Shown here: piece by piece, positions 34,542 through 43,254 of the stretch
Layout of the letters: each line of letters starts with the position of its first letter
Position numbering within the stretch: position 1 is the first letter of the stretch
Assembly: GCA_021647765.1 (NCBI GenBank)
Contig: JAKIUD010000003.1
Span: 1-64,000, forward strand
Reading direction: 5' to 3'
DNA from: Desulfuromusa sp.
GTDB lineage: Bacteria > Desulfobacterota > Desulfuromonadia > Desulfuromonadales > Geopsychrobacteraceae
DNA: 64,000 nt
Translations under genes and position numbers: made by a program
The notes under the pieces: model-generated
Seen by the model: only the letters and a program-made list of their open reading frames with translations
Told to the model about the DNA's origin: nothing
The model's database searches: none

Positions 34542-35081
34542 ATGGCCAGGTTAAAGCAGATATATCTTCAGGAGCAGGTACCTGCTCTGATGAAAGAATT
34601 TCAGTATAAAACTGTTATGCAAGTCCCTAGACTTGAAAAAATAGTTCTGAACGTGGGTCTTGGTGAAGCAATTCAAAATCCTAAGTTGTTAGAATCTGCA
34701 GTGGATGAATTGGCGCGGATCAGTGGTCAGAAGGCTGTTATTACCAAGTCAAAAAAATCGATCGCTGGTTTTAAGCTGCGAGAAGATATGCCTATTGGCG
34801 CTTGTGTGACTTTACGCCAGGATCGCGCTTGGGAATTCTTTGACCGCTTGGTCAACGTTGCCTTACCGCGTGTGCGTGATTTTAAAGGTATTTCCTCTAA
34901 GGCTTTTGATGGCCGTGGCAATTATACCTTGGGGATTCGTGAGCAGTTGATATTCCCAGAAATTGATCTGGATAAAATTGCTCAGGTGTCTGGTTTAAAT
35001 ATCACGATTGTAACAACGGCTCGTACTGATGAGGAAGGTCGTGCTCTGTTGACCGGCCTCGGTATGCCATTTAGAAAATAA
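34542..35081 (+). CDS. rplE: 50S ribosomal protein L5
   Basis: L5 (179 residues) binds 5S rRNA and the P-site tRNA. The signature LEKIVLNVGLGEA and the loop AGFKLREDMPIGACVTLR are present. The ATG at 34542 was taken over a TTG one codon earlier because of spacing to CGGAGAG and the family start MARLKQIY. Confidence 0.97.
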   Translation: MARLKQIYLQEQVPALMKEFQYKTVMQVPRLEKIVLNVGLGEAIQNPKLLESAVDELARISGQKAVITKSKKSIAGFKLREDMPIGACVTLRQDRAWEFFDRLVNVALPRVRDFKGISSKAFDGRGNYTLGIREQLIFPEIDLDKIAQVSGLNITIVTTARTDEEGRALLTGLGMPFRK

Positions 35082-35103
35082 AGCTGAAAAGCGGAGGAAT
35101 ATT

Positions 35104-35289
35104 GTGGCGAAAAAATCAATGATTGCCAAATCAAAACGGCCTAAAAAATTTGCGGTTCGTGAGTATAATCGCTGCCCGATATGTGGACGTCCGCGTGCTT
35201 ATTATCGTAAGTTTGATATGTGCAGAATATGTCTGCGGAAACTGGCATCCGAAGGGAAGCTTCCTGGTGTTGTCAAGTCCAGCTGGTAA
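35104..35289 (+). CDS. rpsZ: 30S ribosomal protein S14, zinc-binding type Z
   Basis: This is the short 61-residue S14 with four zinc ligands, C24/C27 and C40/C43. S14 assembles late in the 30S head. The start is GTG behind GCGGAGG. Many proteobacteria have the longer zinc-free form here, so the short type is a useful lineage mark. Confidence 0.96.
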   Translation: MAKKSMIAKSKRPKKFAVREYNRCPICGRPRAYYRKFDMCRICLRKLASEGKLPGVVKSSW

Positions 35290-35310
35290 CAGCAATAAGG
35301 AGATCCACTT

Positions 35311-35709
35311 ATGTCTATGACTGATCCGATGGCGGATATGCTAACCCGCATTAGAAACGCTGGGATGGCGAGCCATGCTAAGCTTGACATGCCATCGAGT
35401 AACGTCAAGGTCGCAGTAGCCAATGTGCTGAAAGACCTTGGATACATCAAAAATTCAAAAGTTATTAGTGATAATAAACAAGGCATTCTGCGAGTATATC
35501 TTAAGTATGATATGAACCAGGAGCCGATCATCCATGAGATTAAGCGCATTTCTACCCCAGGTCGTCGCGTTTATGTCGGTAAGGATGAGATTCCACGGGT
35601 AAAGAACGGTCTTGGTGCTTCGATTCTGTCGACATCAAAGGGGGTTCTTGATGATGTTTCTGCTCGCCAGGCTCAAGTTGGTGGCGAAGTTATCTGTACC
35701 GTCTGGTAG
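35311..35709 (+). CDS. rpsH: 30S ribosomal protein S8
   Basis: S8 (132 residues) binds the central domain of 16S rRNA and in E. coli represses the spc operon. The C-terminal signature GVLDDVSARQAQVGGEVICTVW is close to the consensus. AAGGAG precedes the ATG. The S8 target in the mRNA near rplE was not identified. Confidence 0.97.
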   Translation: MSMTDPMADMLTRIRNAGMASHAKLDMPSSNVKVAVANVLKDLGYIKNSKVISDNKQGILRVYLKYDMNQEPIIHEIKRISTPGRRVYVGKDEIPRVKNGLGASILSTSKGVLDDVSARQAQVGGEVICTVW

Positions 35710-35733
35710 TAGTAGGACAAGGAGCTTCAAATA

Positions 35734-36267
35734 ATGTCACGTATCGGTAAATTACCAGTCGCTATCCCCGCAGGTGTGAAAATATCACTTGATGGGAATT
35801 CAATGACTGTTGTCGGTCCAAAAGGATCACTTTCTCAACAACTTCATGAAAGAATGACAATTGCAGTTGAAACAGATCAAGTAGTTGTTACTTCACCTTC
35901 GGAGAATAAGCAGGATGGTGCGCTCCATGGTTTAACCAGGTCTCTGATTAACAACATGGTTGTAGGGGTTACTGCCGGGTATCAAAAAGATCTGGAAATC
36001 AATGGGGTTGGGTACCGCGCCGAGATCAGTGGTAATATCTTGACTTTGGCCTTGGGTTACTCTCACCCGGTTGTCTATGAACTTCCTGCCGGGATTAGTG
36101 TTGAGATTGAAAAACAGACTAAGCTCTCCGTTAGGGGGATAGATAAACAGCTTGTCGGTTCTGCTGCTGCAAAGATTCGTTCGTTTCGTAAGCCCGAGCC
36201 ATACAAGGGTAAAGGAATCAAATACGCAGATGAACATATTGTGCGCAAAGCTGGTAAAGCAGGTTAG
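35734..36267 (+). CDS. rplF: 50S ribosomal protein L6
   Basis: L6 (177 residues) consists of two similar RNA-binding folds near the sarcin-ricin loop. The start MSRIGKLPVAIPAGVKI and the signature PEPYKGKGIKYADE confirm it. AAGGAG lies about nine bases before the ATG. Confidence 0.98.
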   Translation: MSRIGKLPVAIPAGVKISLDGNSMTVVGPKGSLSQQLHERMTIAVETDQVVVTSPSENKQDGALHGLTRSLINNMVVGVTAGYQKDLEINGVGYRAEISGNILTLALGYSHPVVYELPAGISVEIEKQTKLSVRGIDKQLVGSAAAKIRSFRKPEPYKGKGIKYADEHIVRKAGKAG

Positions 36268-36298
36268 GTAGATTAGGTTTTCAGTAAGGAGCAGAACA

Positions 36299-36661
36299 GT
36301 GGATGTTTCCCAAAAGAGACGTGTATCAAGGCTTAAACGTCAGGCACGGGTCAGAAAAAAAATACGTGGAACAAGTGAGTGCCCGCGTCTATCTGTTTTT
36401 CGTAGTGCAAAGCATATTTCTGCCCAGATTATTGAGGATGCAACAGGAAGAACCATAGTTGCAGCTTCTACTCTCGGTAGTGATGTTGATATGCCTGTTA
36501 AGGGTAATGTAGAAGCGGCTAAGGCTGTTGGTAGTATTATTGCCAAAAAGGCACTTGACCAGAATATTAAAAAAGTTGTTTTTGACCGTAACGGTTTTCT
36601 TTACCAGGGGCGCATTCAGGCGCTTGCTGATGCTGCTAGGGAAGCCGGATTGAAGCTGTAG
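36299..36661 (+). CDS. rplR: 50S ribosomal protein L18
   Basis: L18 (120 residues) binds 5S rRNA with L5. A basic N-terminus is followed by the core RLSVFRSAKHISAQII and the end DAAREAGLKL. The start is GTG at 36299, set by AAGGAG seven bases upstream. Confidence 0.97.
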   Translation: MDVSQKRRVSRLKRQARVRKKIRGTSECPRLSVFRSAKHISAQIIEDATGRTIVAASTLGSDVDMPVKGNVEAAKAVGSIIAKKALDQNIKKVVFDRNGFLYQGRIQALADAAREAGLKL

Positions 36662-36672
36662 AGGAGAAATTA

Positions 36673-37164
36673 GTGCTGCACATTGATCCCAGTGAATTTG
36701 AATTGACCGACCGGGTTGTTCATATCAATCGTAACTCCAAAGTTGTCAAAGGCGGAAGGCGTTTTAGCTTTTCTGCTCTTGTCGTTGTTGGTGATGGAAA
36801 TGGCCATGTTGGTTATGGACTCGGCAAAGCAAAAGAAGTCCCGGAAGCTATTCGCAAAGGTGTTGAACAAGCGAAGAAAAGCTTGATAACAGTACCTATT
36901 CAGGAAGGGAGAACTATCCCTTATGAAGTTATAGGTAAGTTTGGTGCCGGGAGAGTGCTTCTGAAGCCTGCTTCGAATGGTACGGGTGTTATCGCAGGTG
37001 GTGCAGTCCGTCCAATTCTTGAGGCTGTTGGGATTGGTAATATTCTGACTAAGTGTTTGGGTTCTAATAATCCTCACAATGTAGTCAAGGCAACAATGAG
37101 TGCATTGAAAATGCTCAAGAGTCCTGAAGAGATCAAAGCTCGTCGTGGTATTGTCACGGATTAG
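36673..37164 (+). CDS. rpsE: 30S ribosomal protein S5
   Basis: S5 (163 residues) affects decoding fidelity and, with S3 and S4, forms the mRNA entry site. The double-stranded RNA-binding motif (FSFSALVVVGDGNGHVGYG) and the KPASNGTGVIAGG loop are visible. The start is GTG at 36673 behind GAGGAG. Confidence 0.97.
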   Translation: MLHIDPSEFELTDRVVHINRNSKVVKGGRRFSFSALVVVGDGNGHVGYGLGKAKEVPEAIRKGVEQAKKSLITVPIQEGRTIPYEVIGKFGAGRVLLKPASNGTGVIAGGAVRPILEAVGIGNILTKCLGSNNPHNVVKATMSALKMLKSPEEIKARRGIVTD

Positions 37165-37190
37165 GTACCTGGATTTAGGAGAATAAAAAA

Positions 37191-37370
37191 ATGGCGGCGG
37201 AAGTTAAAGTCACCCTGAAAAAAAGTCCGATCGGTCGTAAGGCTTATTTTAGTAAAGTGCTTAAAGGCCTTGGATTGACTCGTCTGCATCAGACAGTTGC
37301 TTTGCAGGACACCCCGGAAATTCGCGGGATGATCCGAAAAGTTGAACATATGGTTGCGGTTGAAGACTGA
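37191..37370 (+). CDS. rpmD: 50S ribosomal protein L30
   Basis: This 59-residue protein has the L30 pattern KVTLKKSPIGRKAYF and LGLTRLHQTVALQDTPEIRG. It is short but clear, with TAGGAG upstream of the ATG and the expected place between rpsE and rplO. Confidence 0.96.
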   Translation: MAAEVKVTLKKSPIGRKAYFSKVLKGLGLTRLHQTVALQDTPEIRGMIRKVEHMVAVED

Positions 37371-37392
37371 TAACACGCAGAGGATAGTAAGA

Positions 37393-37833
37393 ATGGATTT
37401 AAGCAATCTTAAACCGGTTCCCGGTTCAACAAAAAGCAGAAAACGCATTGGTCGGGGTCCCGGATCTGGTACAGGTAAAACTTCTGGTAGGGGTCACAAG
37501 GGGCAGAATGCTCGCAGCGGCGGTGGTGTTAAGCCAGGTTTTGAGGGTGGTCAAATGCCACTTCAACGGAGAATTCCCAAGCGTGGCTTTGTCTCCAGGA
37601 ATAAGAAAGTCTATAATTTGATAAATCTGCGTGATCTTGAGGTTTTCGATTCAGGTTCTGTGGTTGACTTGGAACTCTATGGTAAAGCAGGTTTGGTCAG
37701 CGGTATTAAAGATGGAATAAAGATTTTGGCTGATGGTGATTTAACTAAAGCCCTCACTGTTCAGGCTCACAAGTTTAGTAAGTCGGCCGCAGCAAAGATA
37801 GAGGCAGCTGGCGGTAAGGTTGAGGTTCTCTAA
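37393..37833 (+). CDS. rplO: 50S ribosomal protein L15
   Basis: L15 (146 residues) is a late assembly protein of the 50S core. The glycine-rich N-terminal tail (GRGPGSGTGKTSGRGHKGQ) is typical. The ATG at 37393 gives the family start MDLSNLKPVPGS; an upstream in-frame start would overlap rpmD. secY follows after 3 bp, so the two are probably coupled. Confidence 0.97.
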   Translation: MDLSNLKPVPGSTKSRKRIGRGPGSGTGKTSGRGHKGQNARSGGGVKPGFEGGQMPLQRRIPKRGFVSRNKKVYNLINLRDLEVFDSGSVVDLELYGKAGLVSGIKDGIKILADGDLTKALTVQAHKFSKSAAAKIEAAGGKVEVL

Positions 37834-37836
37834 TCT

Positions 37837-39144
37837 ATGTCAACACTGCAGAATATCTTAGCTATTCCCGAGCTGCGGCGGAGGATTCTGTTTACTCTGG
37901 CAATGCTTGCAGTTTATCGGGTTGGTTGTCATGTTCCAACTCCAGGCATTGATGCTCAGGTTCTAGCTAAGTTTTTTGAGGGAACTGAAGGAACCTTGCT
38001 CGGTCTCGTCAGTGCCTTCACGGGTGGTGCGTTACAACGGATGACGGTTTTTGCACTTGGTATTATGCCCTATATCAGTGCATCGATCATTCTGCAACTT
38101 TTAACTGTTGTTTTTGAGCCGATCGAAAAGCTTTCCAAGGAAGGGGAGGCCGGGCGTAAGAAAATCACCGAATACACACGCTACGGCACAATAGTTCTGG
38201 CAGTCATTCAAGGCACTGGCATTGCAACTGGTTTGCAGTCGATGGTTGGACCTGCTGGCGAACCTGTTGTCCCTGATCCTGGTGCTGGTTTCATTTTAAT
38301 GACGGTCATTACCTTGACAGCTGGTACTGCTTTTATCATGTGGTTGGGTGAGCAAATTACTGAACGGGGTATTGGTAACGGTATCTCCTTGATTATTTTT
38401 GCCGGGATTGTTGCAGGGATGCCTTCAGCGATCGTTAACTCGGTTCGTTTAGTCCAGACCGGTGCAATGACACCAACGATTATTCTCTTTATCCTTGCTT
38501 TAATGTTGGTCACTGTTGGTGCTATTGTTTATATGGAACGGGCTCAACGGAGGGTGCCAATTCACTATGCTAAACGTGTTGTTGGCATGCGGAATATGGG
38601 TGGACAGTCCAGTCACCTTCCTTTAAAGATTAATATGAGTGGTGTTATTCCGCCGATCTTTGCCAGCTCTATCATGATGTTTCCGGCAACCATAGCAAGC
38701 TTTGTTGATGCTCCCTGGGTGAAGACAATGTCAGTTTATCTGTCACCATCACACTGGGTGTATAACCTTTTTTATGTTGCTTTTATCGTTTTCTTTTGCT
38801 ACTTCTACACGGCTATAACCTTTAATCCTGTCAATGTTGCTGACAATATAAAAAATCAAGGTGGCTTTGTTCCTGGCATTCGCCCAGGTAAAGAGACAGC
38901 AAACTATTTGGATACGGTATTGAGTCGACTTACTTTTGTCGGTGCAATTTATATTTCTCTAGTTTGCGTATTGCCAACACTCTTAATCAGTCAGTTGAAT
39001 GTTCCTTTCTTCTTTGGTGGAACATCGTTGCTGATTGTTGTTGGTGTCGGGATGGATACAGCTTCCCAGATTGAAGCTCACTTGATCTCTAGATCATATG
39101 AAGGATTTATGAAGGGAGTGACCCTTAAGGGTCGGCACGGCTAG
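37837..39144 (+). CDS. secY: Preprotein translocase subunit SecY
   Basis: SecY (435 residues) is the ten-span channel of the Sec translocon in the inner membrane. It starts close to the family N-terminus (LAIPELRRRILFTLAML), with the plug region after the first span and the signature GIGNGISLIIFAGIVAGMPS. It works with SecE encoded at 12867; secG is not in the window. It is followed after 4 bp by adk. Confidence 0.98.
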   Translation: MSTLQNILAIPELRRRILFTLAMLAVYRVGCHVPTPGIDAQVLAKFFEGTEGTLLGLVSAFTGGALQRMTVFALGIMPYISASIILQLLTVVFEPIEKLSKEGEAGRKKITEYTRYGTIVLAVIQGTGIATGLQSMVGPAGEPVVPDPGAGFILMTVITLTAGTAFIMWLGEQITERGIGNGISLIIFAGIVAGMPSAIVNSVRLVQTGAMTPTIILFILALMLVTVGAIVYMERAQRRVPIHYAKRVVGMRNMGGQSSHLPLKINMSGVIPPIFASSIMMFPATIASFVDAPWVKTMSVYLSPSHWVYNLFYVAFIVFFCYFYTAITFNPVNVADNIKNQGGFVPGIRPGKETANYLDTVLSRLTFVGAIYISLVCVLPTLLISQLNVPFFFGGTSLLIVVGVGMDTASQIEAHLISRSYEGFMKGVTLKGRHG

Positions 39145-39148
39145 GTCA

Positions 39149-39802
39149 ATGAAGATTATTTTGTTAGGTCCACCAGGTGCAGGTAAGGGAACACAGGCAG
39201 CAATGCTGATGGAGAGATTTGGTATACCACAGATCTCTACTGGCGACATGTTGCGTGCTGCTGTTCAGACACAGTCATCACTGGGGGTCAAAGCGAAAAA
39301 AATTATGGATGCTGGTGGCTTGGTTCCTGATGATATTGTCGTTGGGATAGTCCATGATCGTTTGCAATTTGAGGACTGCCAGAAGGGTTTTATTCTTGAT
39401 GGTTTTCCTCGCACCTTGGCGCAGGCTGATTCTTTAAAGCAAGTCCTTGCTGAGCTTGATAAGCCGCTTGATGCTGTTGTCTCACTGCAGGTTGATATTG
39501 ATGCCTTGGTTGCACGTCTGACGGGACGTCGTACTTGTGTGGATTGTGGGAAGGGTTTCCATCTGCAATATGATCCGCCTACCCAAGATGGTCTGTGCAG
39601 TGTTTGTGGCGGCAGATTGATACTGCGTGATGATGACCGCGAAGAGACGATCCGTAACCGAATGAAGATATATCAAGAACAAACAGCACCCCTTGAGGAT
39701 TATTACCGAGCAGAGGGTTTATTGATAGATGTGGATGGTATGGCAGATATCTCAACGGTTCAGCAAGCAATAGTTATGGCACTATCAGGTTCGCTGAGTT
39801 GA
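39149..39802 (+). CDS. adk: Adenylate kinase, zinc-lid type
   Basis: Adk interconverts ATP + AMP and 2 ADP in the cytoplasm. The P-loop is GPPGAGKGTQA (7-17), the AMP site holds DGFPRTLAQA, and the LID (about 125-160) has two Cys pairs (CVDC and CSVC) that should hold a zinc ion. At 217 residues it is the long form. Placement between secY and map is the usual one. Its stop overlaps the next start by 4 nt. Confidence 0.97.
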   Translation: MKIILLGPPGAGKGTQAAMLMERFGIPQISTGDMLRAAVQTQSSLGVKAKKIMDAGGLVPDDIVVGIVHDRLQFEDCQKGFILDGFPRTLAQADSLKQVLAELDKPLDAVVSLQVDIDALVARLTGRRTCVDCGKGFHLQYDPPTQDGLCSVCGGRLILRDDDREETIRNRMKIYQEQTAPLEDYYRAEGLLIDVDGMADISTVQQAIVMALSGSLS

Positions 39803-40551
39803 TAGTTATAAAATCTGCTTCTGAAATTAAAAAAATGAGAACAGCTGGGCGGATGGTTGCAGAAGTTTTGCAAATGCTCCGTGAACGGGTTCGTCCCGGG
39901 GTAACTACTCTGGAACTGGATCAGTTGGCTGAAAAACAGTGTGTCAAATGGAAGGCTCGACCGGCTTTCAAGGGTTATGGCGGCTTTCCTTTTACTATTT
40001 GTGCTTCACCTAACGACAGGGTCGTTCATGGTTTTGCTAACCAAGATCGATTGCAGGACGGGGATATAATCAGCATCGATTTTGGGCTGATTTTTGATGG
40101 TTTCTACGGTGATTCAGCGATAACTGTTCCGGTAGGACAAATTGATTCCAAAACGGAACAATTGCTGCGGGTCACTAAAGAGTCTCTTGACTGTGGAATT
40201 GCAGCAGCACTGCCGGATGGTCATCTTTCAGACATATCAAATGCTGTGCAGACTCGGGCTGAAAGAGACGGCTTCAGTGTTGTTCGTGAATTTGTCGGAC
40301 ATGGTATAGGTCGTCAGTTGCATGAAGATCCGCAGGTACCAAACTATGGGTTGCCTGGTCGGGGATCAAGGTTGAAAGAGGGAATGACGATGGCGATTGA
40401 ACCGATGGTTAATGTCGGTTTACCCGGAGTCAAAGTATTGGAAGACGGTTGGACTGCTGTGACAGTTGATGGACAATTTTCAGCCCATTTTGAGCATACG
40501 ATAGCAATTACTGATAATGGCTCTGAAATACTGACCAGCCTTGGAAATTAG
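39799..40551 (+). CDS. map: Methionine aminopeptidase, type I
   Basis: Map removes the initiator Met from nascent proteins. The five metal ligands lie in SIDFG, GDSAIT, GHGIG, IEPMV and FEHTIAI, and the N-terminal extension of longer forms is absent (250 residues). The start is TTG at 39799 overlapping the adk stop (TTGA); the next ATG, 13 codons on, would remove conserved residues. No separate ribosome binding site is clear, which fits translational coupling to adk. Confidence 0.95.
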   Translation: MIVIKSASEIKKMRTAGRMVAEVLQMLRERVRPGVTTLELDQLAEKQCVKWKARPAFKGYGGFPFTICASPNDRVVHGFANQDRLQDGDIISIDFGLIFDGFYGDSAITVPVGQIDSKTEQLLRVTKESLDCGIAAALPDGHLSDISNAVQTRAERDGFSVVREFVGHGIGRQLHEDPQVPNYGLPGRGSRLKEGMTMAIEPMVNVGLPGVKVLEDGWTAVTVDGQFSAHFEHTIAITDNGSEILTSLGN

Positions 40552-40563
40552 TTGAATCGTTAA

Positions 40564-40584
40564 ATCTATCAATTGTGGATAGAT
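40564..40584 (+). promoter_or_regulatory. Small hairpin between map and rpmJ
   Basis: ATCTATC and GATAGAT form a 7-bp stem with a 7-nt loop in the 57-nt gap where many relatives carry infA. A short T run follows, but it is interrupted, so this is at best a weak terminator or an mRNA processing site. Confidence 0.35.
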
Positions 40585-40608
40585 GTTTTATAGGAAAAGG
40601 ATCTCAAA

Positions 40609-40722
40609 ATGAAGGTAAGAGCTTCGGTTAAGAAGATCTGTGATAAATGCAAGGTTATTAAACGCAAAGGTGTTGTTCGGATCATCTGCGAGAACCCTAA
40701 ACACAAGCAAAGGCAGGGATAA
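40609..40722 (+). CDS. rpmJ: 50S ribosomal protein L36
   Basis: This 37-residue protein has the zinc ligands C11, C14, C27 and H32 (the zinc-requiring form). The start ATG is at 40609 behind AGGAAAAGG. It lies between map and rpsM, without infA before it. Confidence 0.96.
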   Translation: MKVRASVKKICDKCKVIKRKGVVRIICENPKHKQRQG

Positions 40723-40739
40723 GGCCCTAGGAGGAAAAA

Positions 40740-41108
40740 TTGGCACGTATTGCTGGAGTCGATTTACCGCGCAATAAGCGCATTGAAGTGGCTATGACCT
40801 ATGTTTATGGGATTGGCCGCACTACGTCTCAAAATATTCTTTCTCAGGCTGGCGTTGATTTTGATGCCCGTACTGATGATTTGACTGAATCAGAGCTTGT
40901 TAAGATTCGTGAGATTGTTGACAAAGATTGCCATGTAGAAGGTGATTTGCGTCGTGAGTTGACAATGAATATCAAGAGACTGATGGATCTTGGCTGCTAT
41001 CGTGGTTTGCGCCATCGCAGAGGTTTGCCGGCACGCGGTCAAAACACCAAGAATAATTCACGGACTCGCAAGGGACCGAAGAAGACTGTTGCTGGTAAGA
41101 AAAAATAA
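40740..41108 (+). CDS. rpsM: 30S ribosomal protein S13
   Basis: S13 (122 residues) lies at the top of the 30S head and touches the P-site tRNA with its tail. MARIAGVDLPRNKRIEVAMTY and the loop RGLRHRRGLPARGQ are diagnostic. The start is TTG at 40740, set by GGAGG and the family N-terminus. Confidence 0.97.
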   Translation: MARIAGVDLPRNKRIEVAMTYVYGIGRTTSQNILSQAGVDFDARTDDLTESELVKIREIVDKDCHVEGDLRRELTMNIKRLMDLGCYRGLRHRRGLPARGQNTKNNSRTRKGPKKTVAGKKK

Positions 41109-41119
41109 GCGGAGTTATC

Positions 41120-41515
41120 ATGGCTAAATCAAGTAAAAAGGTCGGACGTAAGAAAGTTGAGAAGAAGAATATTGCGAAAGGGGTTGTCCATATTCAATCC
41201 ACTTTTAACAATACTATTGTCACTATCTGCGATCCGATGGGTAATGTTGTCGCATGGTCAACCTCTGGTGCTAAAGGTTTTAAAGGGTCACGAAAAAGTA
41301 CCCCTTTTGCTGCACAGATAGCAGCAGAAGATGCTGCAACTAAGGCTATGGAACATGGTATGCGTTCGGTTGAAGCCTATGTAAAGGGTCCGGGTAGTGG
41401 TCGCGAATCAGCTTTACGTGCACTTGCACTGGCTGGTTTGACAGTTACTATGATAAAGGATGTCACTCCGATACCGCACAATGGTTGTCGTCCACCCAAG
41501 CGTCGGCGCGTTTAA
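41120..41515 (+). CDS. rpsK: 30S ribosomal protein S11
   Basis: S11 (131 residues) lies on the 30S platform by the mRNA exit. The core IQSTFNNTIVTICDPMGNVV and the end HNGCRPPKRRRV match the family. GCGGAG precedes the ATG. Confidence 0.97.
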   Translation: MAKSSKKVGRKKVEKKNIAKGVVHIQSTFNNTIVTICDPMGNVVAWSTSGAKGFKGSRKSTPFAAQIAAEDAATKAMEHGMRSVEAYVKGPGSGRESALRALALAGLTVTMIKDVTPIPHNGCRPPKRRRV

Positions 41516-41533
41516 GCATCAAGGAGGAAGAAG

Positions 41534-42163
41534 TTGTCTAGATACTCTGGTCCAGTCTGCCGTCAGTGCAGAAGAGAAAATGCTAAATTGTTCCTGAAAG
41601 GGGACAGATGTTATACTGATAAATGTGCTTTAGAGCGTCGTAATTATGCTCCAGGGCAGCACGGTCAACGCCGTACCAAGGTTACAGATTATGGTACTCA
41701 GTTACGTGAAAAGCAAAAAATGAAACGCACTTATGGTTTGCAAGAAAAGCAGTTTCGGCTTTACTTTGCCAAGGCAGATCGGATGAAGGGTGTTACGGGT
41801 GAAAATCTCCTGATGTTGTTGGAGCGTCGCCTTGATAGTGCTATTTACCGCCTTGGCTTTGCAGTGTCTCGTGCCCAGGCTAGAACATTAGTCCGTCATG
41901 GACATTTTCAGGTCAATGAACAAAAGGTCAATATCCCTTCTTATCTGGTTAGCCCAAATGATACTGTTAGTTTGAGAGAGAAGAGTCGTGAGATTGCTTG
42001 TATTAATGAATCTCTTGACAGTGTCATGCGCCGAGGTGTTCCTTCCTGGATTGAGCTTGAGCGTGATGCGTTCAAAGGGACAATTAAGACTCTACCAGTG
42101 CGCAGCGAGTTGACAACTCCGGAGTTCCAAGAGCAGTTGGTTGTTGAGCTTTATTCTAAATAG
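41534..42163 (+). CDS. rpsD: 30S ribosomal protein S4
   Basis: S4 (209 residues) starts 30S assembly and represses the alpha operon in E. coli. It keeps four cysteines, C9, C12, C26 and C31, able to bind a metal, followed by an S4 domain (LERRLDSAIYRLGFAVSRAQ). The start is TTG at 41534 behind AAGGAGG. Confidence 0.97.
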   Translation: MSRYSGPVCRQCRRENAKLFLKGDRCYTDKCALERRNYAPGQHGQRRTKVTDYGTQLREKQKMKRTYGLQEKQFRLYFAKADRMKGVTGENLLMLLERRLDSAIYRLGFAVSRAQARTLVRHGHFQVNEQKVNIPSYLVSPNDTVSLREKSREIACINESLDSVMRRGVPSWIELERDAFKGTIKTLPVRSELTTPEFQEQLVVELYSK

Positions 42164-42206
42164 TTTTTAACCTCATCAGGGTCTCTTGAGAGGGAGAATT
42201 AAATAT

Positions 42207-43217
42207 ATGTACAAAAACTGGAGAGATTTGATTAAGCCGACGCGGTTGGAAGCAACGGAATTAACCGAATCCTATGGTAAATTTGTTGCAGAACCTTTTG
42301 AACGTGGCTTTGGTACAACGCTGGGAAATTCATTGCGCCGTATTCTTTTATCATCTTTGCAAGGTGCTGCAATCAGCTCGGTACGTATCAAAAACGTTCA
42401 ACATGAATTTTCCAGCGTTGTTGGGGTGACTGAGGATGTTACTGATATCATTCTGAATCTAAAAGGTGTGAAGGTTCGTTTACATGGTCACGATGACCGT
42501 AATGTAAGAATTGTTCAGAAGGGTACCGGGGTTATTAAGGCAGGGGATATTATTACCGATAATAATGTTGAGATCCTGAATCCTGATCATCATATTGCTA
42601 CTTGTGGAGATGAGACTGATCTTGAGATAGATATGGCTGTCACTATGGGTAAAGGTTATGTCGCATCTGAGAAGAATCGTGATGATAATGCCCCGGTTGG
42701 GACTATTCCAATTGATGCAATTTATTCCCCGATTGCCAAGGTCAATTATAATGTATCAAATGCTCGTGTTGGACAGATTACCGATTATGATAAGTTGACA
42801 CTTGAAATTTACACTGATGGGAGTGTTAAACCAGAAGATGCTATTGCCTATGCGGCTAAAATTTATAAAGAACAGATGCAGATTTTTATTAATTTTGATG
42901 AAACAGAAGAGCCAGATTTAGAAGAAGAAGATAACGAAAAGCATAAAATTAATGAGAACCTTTACCGTTCAGTGGAGGAACTTGAGCTTTCCGTTCGTAG
43001 CGCAAACTGCTTAAAGAATGCTCAGATTAACCTGATTGGTGAACTTGTGCAGAAGTCTGAAGCTGAGATGCTGAAAACCCAGAATTTTGGCAGAAAGTCC
43101 CTCAATGAAATTAAGGATATTCTTACAGAGATGGGTTTAGGTCTTGGTGTGAAGTTGGATAATTTTCCTGATCCTGATTATCTGAAATTGATTCAAAAGG
43201 GGCAAGACGAAGAGTAG
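42207..43217 (+). CDS. rpoA: RNA polymerase alpha subunit
   Basis: RpoA dimerises to seed RNA polymerase assembly, and its C-terminal domain binds UP elements and activators. The 336-residue protein has the N-terminal assembly domain (GFGTTLGNSLRRILLSS), an acidic linker at about 235-250 and the C-terminal domain with NCLKNAQINLIGELVQKSEA. The ATG at 42207 gives the usual start MYKNWRDLIKP; the in-frame TTG seven codons earlier overlaps the GAGGGAG site. Confidence 0.97.
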   Translation: MYKNWRDLIKPTRLEATELTESYGKFVAEPFERGFGTTLGNSLRRILLSSLQGAAISSVRIKNVQHEFSSVVGVTEDVTDIILNLKGVKVRLHGHDDRNVRIVQKGTGVIKAGDIITDNNVEILNPDHHIATCGDETDLEIDMAVTMGKGYVASEKNRDDNAPVGTIPIDAIYSPIAKVNYNVSNARVGQITDYDKLTLEIYTDGSVKPEDAIAYAAKIYKEQMQIFINFDETEEPDLEEEDNEKHKINENLYRSVEELELSVRSANCLKNAQINLIGELVQKSEAEMLKTQNFGRKSLNEIKDILTEMGLGLGVKLDNFPDPDYLKLIQKGQDEE

Positions 43218-43254
43218 TCTCCCTTTAGTTGTTTTTTAGAAAGGAACAAAAGCA

